From contig CAMWQF010000058.1 of the NCBI GenBank assembly GCA_947176285.1, forward strand, positions 1 to 11,544: a stretch of DNA of 11,544 bases, read 5' to 3'. The stretch's first letter is position 1, and every line of letters begins with the position of its first letter. The notes under the pieces were generated by a model. The model was not told the origin of the DNA, made no database searches, and saw nothing but the letters and a program-made list of their open reading frames with translations. The translations under genes were made by a program, and so were the position numbers. Of the stretch, positions 1 to 5,346 are shown one piece after another. Source of the DNA: an uncultured Porphyromonadaceae bacterium (GTDB lineage: Bacteria; Bacteroidota; Bacteroidia; Bacteroidales; Muribaculaceae).

Positions 1-978
1 ATGCCATACCGTGCCCATTGCATAGCGAGGCCATGTCAATCCCGAGAGGAATAGGAACGCTACAGATGTCACTACCCAGATCACAAATACTGATTCCCTC
101 TCTCTGCAGAATGCTTGGAAACAGAATCCCAATGCGATCGATGCTATCACCATTGGAAGGATAAACACCTGGATCTCCCATGGATTTCCCGCCATAGGGA
201 ATCGGAACATCATCGGCACATAGTGAAGCATGTAGATACATGCCAACATTATTACTGTGATATAGGCAAGTCCTGCTCCCGACATAGACTTGATAGTGCC
301 CCATGTCGTGGCCTTGTCAATGTCCGAGTAAAGCCATGGCTTTTCTCTCTTGGCACCTCCGGTCATCCCAATCGCCAGAATTAGACACTGCTGAAGTATA
401 AGCACCAATACGCCCGGCATAATGAAGGAGTCAAATCCTGATTCAATATTGCCCATAGAGATATTCTCTACACTTAGAGGATCGCCCGAGACGAGAGTTT
501 CCGCCAATGGTATGCTCTCGCTGATTTTTTCATTCAATATCTCTGCTCCCATGGCCTGAGCCACATTCGTACTCGCCACCAAAAATCCTCTATAGCGCAA
601 CAACAGGCTCATCTCCGAGTAGATCACAGCCGGAGAGGATTCTCCACGACCCACTTTCTTCTCAAATCCTTCAGGAATTTCAAGAATGCCGTAGCATTTG
701 TGGCTGTTCATAGCCTTCTTTCCTTCCCCAAGGTCGGCTGCATAGCCGATGATGCGGATCTCCTGAGTGGCATCAAGATTCCTGACAAGTTCCCTCGAAA
801 GTGACGAACGGTCATGATCCACAACCACCATTCTCACGTCTCTTACCTGTTCCGGATTATATATTAAGGAATATATGATAGGGTATGCAAGCGGGAGAAA
901 CATCAGGAAGAGAATGATGCCGATATCCGAAGTCATCAGCTTCAGTTCCTTTATATATGATTTTATAAATATTCCCAT
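1..978 (-). CDS. ABC-2 type permease, second of a pair (C-terminus cut by window edge)
   Basis: Inner-membrane permease subunit of a YhhJ/YbhR-type ABC-2 exporter (family assignment from sequence reading). The start at 978 gives MGIFIKSYIKELKL, and the frame stays open for 326 residues to base 1, so the stop lies outside the window. A hydrophobic segment (about residues 18-40, ILFLMFLPLAYPIIYSLI) is followed by a roughly 150-residue soluble, presumably periplasmic domain with a VDHDRSSLSRELVRNL motif. Several membrane helices follow (MPGVLVLILQQCLILAIGM, then YITVIMLACMYML, then VFVIWVVTSVAFLFLSGL). The same VDxDxxxLSRE...NL and IPExFE pattern occurs in the permease encoded upstream at 1133-2293. 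Alignment to that protein suggests about 60 residues are missing. It is the fourth gene of the minus-strand export operon, separated from the third by a 154-bp repeat-filled gap. The substrate cannot be read from sequence. Confidence 0.88.
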   Translation of the reverse strand, partial: MGIFIKSYIKELKLMTSDIGIILFLMFLPLAYPIIYSLIYNPEQVRDVRMVVVDHDRSSLSRELVRNLDATQEIRIIGYAADLGEGKKAMNSHKCYGILEIPEGFEKKVGRGESSPAVIYSEMSLLLRYRGFLVASTNVAQAMGAEILNEKISESIPLAETLVSGDPLSVENISMGNIESGFDSFIMPGVLVLILQQCLILAIGMTGGAKREKPWLYSDIDKATTWGTIKSMSGAGLAYITVIMLACIYMLHYVPMMFRFPMAGNPWEIQVFILPMVIASIALGFCFQAFCRERESVFVIWVVTSVAFLFLSGLTWPRYAMGTVWH

Positions 979-985
979 CTTTTTT

Positions 986-1064
986 CAATTCATAATGCAA
1001 AATGCATGGTTCTTAATAGTCTGTGTCAATTCATAATGCAAAATGCATAGTTCTTAATAGTCTG
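986..1064. repeat. Two tandem copies of a 41-bp intergenic repeat
   Basis: Two direct copies start at 986 and 1027. Each runs through attcataatgcaaaatgcat and then gttcttaatagtctg; over 38 bp they differ at one position (catGgtt versus catAgtt). The core atgcaaaatgcat is itself an inverted repeat (ATGCA, AAA, TGCAT). The copies lie in the gap between the two permease genes, so they should be transcribed as part of the operon. Confidence 0.85.
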
Positions 1065-1066
1065 CA

Positions 1067-1138
1067 TAATTCATAATGCAAAATTACTTTTATTGCATAT
1101 CAAAATAAGTATTATGAATTATGCATTAAGCATTAAGG
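1067..1138. repeat. Partial third repeat copy plus inverted copy
   Basis: A truncated third direct copy (aattcataatgcaaaat, from 1069) is followed by an inverted copy of its start, attatgaatt at 1111-1120, which is an exact reverse complement of aattcataat at 1069-1078. The 33 bp between can fold further (ACTT with AAGT and nearby A/T pairs). The inverted copy runs through atgcattaagcattaa into the stop codon (1133-1135) of the upstream permease gene. The same 16-mer attatgaattatgcat recurs at 9779-9794. Confidence 0.75.
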
Positions 1139-2293
1139 TATATAAACCGGTCTCTCAAATTCTTTCTTGATTCTCCACATCAAGGTGAAGGGCAACAGCA
1201 TGTAAACTACATATGCTACATACCACCAACGTGAATACCAAATGTCAATACCGTTGAGTGCCTGGTCGATATAGATAAGGAAGTTATATCTAATAGGCAT
1301 CAGCCAACTGAATATCGCCATTGATCCATACATGCTTTCCACCGGGAAGGAGAATGCTGCAAGAGAGAAACTGAGGATTCCCAATAGTGAACAAACCGAA
1401 AGGCTGAAACGCAGGTTGGGCAAGACTCCGAAGAAGAATACTGCCATGCATTGGCATGCTACTACATACATCAGTTCTGATATCGTAAACCACCACCAGC
1501 TTCCATGCATAGGATATCCTTGCCAGAAGTATAGCCAGCTTTCCATGAAAAGAATCATGATCCACCAGCCGATTGTCTGTGGCAAAATCTTTGCAACAAT
1601 TGCCTTGCATATATTGCCGTTTGCCATTTGCAGAAGTCTCGGAGATGTGCCGTACTTGATTTCCTCACCAAGCGAGAAGCACACCATCAGCATTATCATA
1701 AGCTGGAATACACAGGGTACAAACGAGTTGCACAAGTATATCGCATAGTTTAGACCCGGATTTCCAAGACCTCTGTTCACTATATTGATAGGCTGCATCA
1801 TCGGCACTACTTCATCTGGCGACAACCCTGCAGTCTCAGCAACATTGAGCATGATTCCCGCTTTAGACATCAACGCAGTGGTCTTAAAAGACTTGAAAAG
1901 CAATGATGCCGGCACGAAATAGGTCATGTTGGTATAGAAAGTGATCGTTGGATTCTTTCCTGAGAGAAGGTCTTGTTCGAAGTCCTCCGGAATCATGAAA
2001 AAGCCGAAGATTGCTCCTTCCTGCATCTTGTGGCGAGCCTCCGTATAGGAATTGCTCTGGTCCACGAGATCCACCATTTGCATTGACCCCAAGTTTTGGG
2101 TGATTTCCCTCGATAGGGCTGTTCCGTCCTTGTCTACGATGGATGCCGGCACCTTGTCGGGCAAGCCTGACTCCATCATGTTGGTGAGCATCAGCATCAG
2201 AAAGAGGGGCAGAACAAACATGGCTACCCAGTAGATAGGGCGCCCGGTCAGTTGTATCACCGACCGCTTGAATATTTGCTTGAATCCACTCAT
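1133..2293 (-). CDS. ABC-2 type permease, first of a pair
   Basis: A 386-residue inner-membrane permease of the ABC-2 YhhJ/YbhR type. The first membrane segment is at about residues 20-38 (YWVAMFVLPLFLMLMLTNM). A soluble domain follows at about 45-180 with VDKDGTALSREITQNL and IPEDFEQDL, and then about five membrane segments between residues 188 and 375. The length is complete for the family. The start at 2293 is the natural one, 12 bp after the HlyD-like gene. The protein is a paralogue of the permease encoded downstream at 1-978, and the two probably form a heterodimeric channel, as in YbhS/YbhR. That pairing is known for the family and inferred here. No Walker A/B motifs are present, so ATP hydrolysis must come from another protein. 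The stop codon falls inside the repeat block downstream. Confidence 0.9.
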   Translation of the reverse strand: MSGFKQIFKRSVIQLTGRPIYWVAMFVLPLFLMLMLTNMMESGLPDKVPASIVDKDGTALSREITQNLGSMQMVDLVDQSNSYTEARHKMQEGAIFGFFMIPEDFEQDLLSGKNPTITFYTNMTYFVPASLLFKSFKTTALMSKAGIMLNVAETAGLSPDEVVPMMQPINIVNRGLGNPGLNYAIYLCNSFVPCVFQLMIMLMVCFSLGEEIKYGTSPRLLQMANGNICKAIVAKILPQTIGWWIMILFMESWLYFWQGYPMHGSWWWFTISELMYVVACQCMAVFFFGVLPNLRFSLSVCSLLGILSFSLAAFSFPVESMYGSMAIFSWLMPIRYNFLIYIDQALNGIDIWYSRWWYVAYVVYMLLPFTLMWRIKKEFERPVYIP

Positions 2294-2305
2294 ATCTTCT
2301 ACTCT

Positions 2306-3337
2306 TTATTTTTCTACTCCAAGATAGACTACGCTCATGCCGGGACGGAAGTTCTCAATCTTATTTTCCGGTTTTGCCTTGATTTGGAAAGTGCGTGCAT
2401 CATAGTCGCCGGTCGACTTGGTAGCCTGCCAGTTTGCATACGTGCCAAGATCGCGTATATAGAACACGGTCATCACTTCTTCTTTGTCAAGTGCCGGAAT
2501 CTTTACGCGGATTTTTGTCCCTTCGGAAATGTCTTTGAGCAATGTTTCGCGCACATTGAATACTGCGTGGTCATCATCTTTCTGAAGGTTCATGATTGGA
2601 GCCCCGGTAGCCACAAGTTCGCTTACATTTGGGTAGACTACAGTGATCACTCCATCTGCCGGAGCAAGAAGATACTGGTCTTCAAGAAGTGCACCTACTT
2701 CTTCTACACCACCCTGCGCTACTTTCACCATAGAGGCTGCAGCTGCCTTGTCTTCTGCCTGCGGGCCTGCAAGTGCAAGTTCATATTGGCTGCGGGCTGC
2801 GGCTTCTCCTGCTTTGGCTGCTTCATAGGCTGCCTTGGCTTCATCGCGTTTTTGCTCGCTCACTACTCCTTTTACAAAGAGGTTTTCCATACGGTCGTAG
2901 GTCTTCTTGGCTATCCCTGTTGCTGCAGAGGCTTGATTCATCACGTCGCGCGCAGAGTTTATGATCTGCTTGCGAGTTCCGGCATCTACTTTGCGATCGG
3001 TGGCTTTTGACGCAGCCTCCATTGCTTCTGCCTGAGCTAAACGTGCTTCTACAAGCGATGAATGAATATGCACAAGGGTGTCGCCGGCCTTCACTCTCTG
3101 ACCTTCTTCTACATATAATTTTGCTACACGCCCCGGTAGTTTTCCCGATATCCTTACTTCGGTTGATTCTCCCATGCCCTGGATGGTGTCAGGAGCCGGT
3201 TTGATGAAAATGAATCCTACTACAGCCATCGCTGCTACGATCAGCAAAACTATCACGATGGTGAATATTAATGACTTCTCTTTTGCGCTCACTTCTGTTG
3301 GATCCGGAGCGGGTGTGTAATTGGTATGCTGTTCCAT
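2306..3337 (-). CDS. HlyD/EmrA-type membrane fusion protein
   Basis: A 343-residue periplasmic adaptor that links an inner-membrane exporter to a TolC-type channel. A short cytoplasmic N-terminus (about 1-21) precedes one transmembrane anchor at about 22-46 (LIFTIVIVLLIVAAMAVVGF). The first half of a biotinyl-lipoyl-like domain is at about 57-93 (VEEGQRVKAGDTLVHI). An alanine/glutamate-rich coiled-coil hairpin spans about 94-218. The second lipoyl half is at about 220-252 (LLAPADGVITVV), and the beta-barrel domain runs to the end (FRPGMSVVYLGVEK). There is no signal-peptidase site, so it is membrane-anchored and not a lipoprotein. It is the second gene of the operon, 148 bp after the TolC-like gene and 12 bp before the first permease. 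A long open frame antisense to the Ala-rich coiled coil is a composition effect. Confidence 0.93.
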   Translation of the reverse strand: MEQHTNYTPAPDPTEVSAKEKSLIFTIVIVLLIVAAMAVVGFIFIKPAPDTIQGMGESTEVRISGKLPGRVAKLYVEEGQRVKAGDTLVHIHSSLVEARLAQAEAMEAASKATDRKVDAGTRKQIINSARDVMNQASAATGIAKKTYDRMENLFVKGVVSEQKRDEAKAAYEAAKAGEAAARSQYELALAGPQAEDKAAAASMVKVAQGGVEEVGALLEDQYLLAPADGVITVVYPNVSELVATGAPIMNLQKDDDHAVFNVRETLLKDISEGTKIRVKIPALDKEEVMTVFYIRDLGTYANWQATKSTGDYDARTFQIKAKPENKIENFRPGMSVVYLGVEK

Positions 3338-3340
3338 AAT

Positions 3341-3408
3341 AATTTTGAATTTAGAATTTTGAATTTAAAATTTAGATTTTTACTTGGAATTTAGAATTTA
3401 GAATATTC
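3341..3408. repeat. AT-rich direct repeats (gaatttagaattt family)
   Basis: The 13-mer gaatttagaattt occurs exactly at 3347-3359 and 3387-3399, 40 bp apart, with degenerate copies between and after (gaatttaaaatttagat, then tagaatattc). It lies in the gap between the TolC-like and HlyD-like genes. The reverse complement of the same word is at 3462-3474. Confidence 0.8.
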
Positions 3409-3460
3409 AAGAATGACGGTTGTTGCAGAATTAAAAGTTTGACCGGGCTTGATAATAATT

Positions 3461-3485
3461 AAAATTCTAAATTCGACATTCGAAA
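3461..3485. repeat. Inverted partner of the gaatttagaattt repeat
   Basis: The 14-mer aaaattctaaattc at 3461-3474 is the exact reverse complement of 3347-3360, and the match continues imperfectly over the next 6 bp (4 of 6). The pair brackets 100 bp of the intercistronic gap. In the operon transcript the two arms could pair as a long A/U-rich stem just after the TolC-like stop codon. Confidence 0.75.
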
Positions 3486-4919
3486 TTATCTAAGTGTTCC
3501 TGTCACTTTGCTCAGGTATGTGTGGCAAAGACGTATTCCTATCTGGGCATCGATCACTTCTGATTTTGCTTTTAGCCACGCTGTCTGTGCGCCAAGCACA
3601 TCATCCGTCGTCAGGACTCCTTCTTTAAATGCGTACTTTGCATTCTGAAGGTTTTCTTCCGCATTCTTCATGTTGGTCTGCGTCATTGAATATGTCTTGA
3701 AGGCTTCGTTGTAGCTGTATTCCGCTTGGCTCACCTGCAGGCTTACTTTCTCTTCCATATCTTCCAATAGGAGTTTCTGGGCTGCTGTCTGGGATTTTGC
3801 TGCTCGATATTTGTTGTAGTTGCCACCCCAGTGCCATAGAGGAACTGTAAGCATAGCCCCTACTGAGAAACCTCCTCCAAATTTCTTCTCAAATCCATCA
3901 ATCACATTTGGATTGGAGAATGAATATGCTCCAAAGGCTGCTATTTTAGGAAGCATGGCAGAGAGCGAGAGGTTTTCCTTGCTCTTCATAAGGTCGATAC
4001 CCTTGCGAAGCACTTCAAGATCTGAACGTTGCGCATACACGTCTTGCATGTTGGTGCTCGGAATGGTCATATCTGCCTCCAGATTTTCTGAGGCTTCGTC
4101 TGAAAGCGTCATCTCTGTGTCTACCGGAAGTCCGCATATCTGTGCGAGTGCCATGCGGGAAAGGGATAGTCCATTCTCCACTTTTGTCAGCATGATGCAT
4201 GCTTCATTGTATTTTACTTCTACATTCAGCACATCTGATTTAGTCGCTACCCCTTCTTCTTTCATGTCGATGACGCTTTGACGGAGAGAGTCTACAAGAT
4301 TCACGAAACTTTGGGCAAGGTTGCGTTTCTCTACAAGAGATACCACTTGCCAATATGCTTCATCTACACTCAGCAACACATCCTGTTCTGCCACATCTTT
4401 AAGTGATCGGGCTATGCTTTCCCCATGTTTTGCTATTTGATTTAGGGCACGTATGGATCCGCCCAAAAATATTGGTTGGGTCAGGGTAAATGCTCCGAAA
4501 AACACATTGCGGGTGTCATATTTCATTGCCTCTTTCGGAATCACAGCTACTTCAGTTGGGATTGGCTGCCCATTTGCAGGGTTGGTTACCGGCTTGCCAT
4601 CGGGGCCCATCAGTATGTTGTAGTTATACCCCATGGTCTTCGGGTCGAAGGTCATGGTTGGCAATTTCGCATCTTCGCCAAGCAGTGCTATTTGATTCTG
4701 GTTGTGGACATAGCCTCCGGAAAAATCTATCCCGGGAAGATACGCAGCCTTAGCTGCATCGCGGGTGTAACCTGCTCCGCGTATATTCTCCTCAGCTATG
4801 CGTATGGCTTTATTATTATGTAGGGCCATGTGGCGGCAACTGTCAAGGCTGACTGCTCCCTGTGCCATGACGCTACTGGCTGCGGCTGCGGCGAATATAA
4901 ATAATAGTGTCTTTTTCAT
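3486..4919 (-). CDS. TolC-family outer membrane efflux channel
   Basis: A 477-residue outer-membrane efflux protein. The signal peptide is residues 1-19 (MKKTLLFIFAAAAASSVMA, likely cut before Q20). Two OEP-type repeats follow (about 25-245 and 260-475), with the family's long amphipathic helices, for example residues in VDSLRQSVIDMKEEGVAT and NAKYAFKEGVLTTDDVLGAQ. The KEGVxTxxDVLxxQ pattern near the end is typical of TolC-like proteins. Length matches the family. It is the first gene of the minus-strand export operon, so the promoter should lie in the 427-bp divergent region to its right. I could not pick one with confidence. It is expected to trimerise in the outer membrane and dock onto the HlyD-like protein. 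The substrate is unknown. Confidence 0.93.
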   Translation of the reverse strand: MKKTLLFIFAAAAASSVMAQGAVSLDSCRHMALHNNKAIRIAEENIRGAGYTRDAAKAAYLPGIDFSGGYVHNQNQIALLGEDAKLPTMTFDPKTMGYNYNILMGPDGKPVTNPANGQPIPTEVAVIPKEAMKYDTRNVFFGAFTLTQPIFLGGSIRALNQIAKHGESIARSLKDVAEQDVLLSVDEAYWQVVSLVEKRNLAQSFVNLVDSLRQSVIDMKEEGVATKSDVLNVEVKYNEACIMLTKVENGLSLSRMALAQICGLPVDTEMTLSDEASENLEADMTIPSTNMQDVYAQRSDLEVLRKGIDLMKSKENLSLSAMLPKIAAFGAYSFSNPNVIDGFEKKFGGGFSVGAMLTVPLWHWGGNYNKYRAAKSQTAAQKLLLEDMEEKVSLQVSQAEYSYNEAFKTYSMTQTNMKNAEENLQNAKYAFKEGVLTTDDVLGAQTAWLKAKSEVIDAQIGIRLCHTYLSKVTGTLR

Positions 4920-5239
4920 GTAGAATATAGTTTAAGTGTTCTTGTTTTGTGTTTTCATTTTGGGGTTATCATAATATTATTACAAAATAGTTTAAAAAAA
5001 GTTGAATATATCTTCCCATTTCTCCATATTTCCTTAAGACTCCCTCCTCAACATTGCCATATTGCCCCATAAATACCTTAATAATCAATAATCCCCATAT
5101 GCCGTATCAGTCAGCCTCAAAGCCCAAAAATCAAATTCCAAATGCAAAATTCAAATCCAAAAATCCCAATTCTCAATTCTCAAATCTAATTATAATCAAA
5201 ATTATCTCCTAAAATTCTGATTTTTTGAAAAATTTTTAT
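4920..5239. other. Divergent intergenic region, C-rich and G-poor on the + strand
   Basis: This stretch separates the TolC-like gene (minus) from the foldase gene (plus) and holds no credible gene. From 5008 to 5220 the + strand has about 60 C but only about 10 G. The part at 5126-5215 is built of loosely repeated aaattc-like words (caaattcc, aaaattc, caattctcaattct), related in style to the repeats at 3341-3485. On the minus strand, TAGATTTG (5179-5186 region) and TAATTTTG (5197-5204 region) fit the Bacteroidetes -7 consensus TAnnTTTG. Neither has a convincing -33 partner, and either would imply a leader of more than 250 nt, so I do not call them as promoters. Confidence 0.6.
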
Positions 5240-5247
5240 TAACTTTG
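5216..5247 (+). promoter_or_regulatory. Bacteroidetes-type sigma-ABfr promoter for the foldase gene
   Basis: TAACTTTG at 5240-5247 matches the Bacteroidetes -7 consensus TAnnTTTG exactly and is followed by CAC. The -33 element is weak: TCTG at 5216-5219 has the usual spacing, while a perfect TTTG at 5224-5227 is too close. Transcription should begin about 5253-5257, giving a leader of about 90 nt. The position also argues against a TTG start at 5245 for the downstream gene, because that codon lies inside the -7 element. Confidence 0.75.
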
Positions 5248-5255
5248 CACGTAAA

Positions 5256-5303
5256 ATCGGCACATTTAAGCACCGATGACTTCCAGATATATTTGTCTGG
5301 AGG
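5256..5303 (+). promoter_or_regulatory. Two stem-loops in the foldase mRNA leader
   Basis: Hairpin 1 pairs ATCGG (5256-5260) with CCGAT (5273-5277) around a 12-nt loop. Hairpin 2 pairs CTTCCAGA (5280-5287) with TCTGGAGG (5296-5303) around an 8-nt loop, 8 bp with one G-U pair. A pyrimidine run (ctcttctttt) follows the second hairpin. Both lie in the predicted 5' UTR and could act in mRNA stability, attenuation or translation control. The pairing is read from sequence; the function is not known. Confidence 0.5.
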
Positions 5304-5346
5304 CTCTTCTTTTGTATTAATCAACTACTTACAGTATAATTTCAGA

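Noticed and set aside
115..384. 89-codon open frame on the + strand
   Set aside because: Antisense to the partial ABC-2 permease, which has membrane segments and a paralogue next door; the + strand product has only His/Cys-rich random composition.
986..1064. CRISPR-like array
   Set aside because: The repeats are adjacent tandem copies with no variable spacers, and only two full units are present.
2252..3010. 252-codon open frame on the + strand
   Set aside because: It is antisense to the HlyD-like gene, whose Ala-rich coiled-coil codons create a long stop-free shadow. The translated protein is Cys/Phe-rich with no recognisable family features.
5245..5346. TTG-initiated 34-residue N-terminal extension of the foldase
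   Set aside because: The TTG overlaps the -7 promoter element and the extension covers the hairpin leader. ATG 5347 gives the expected short basic N-terminus before the membrane helix.
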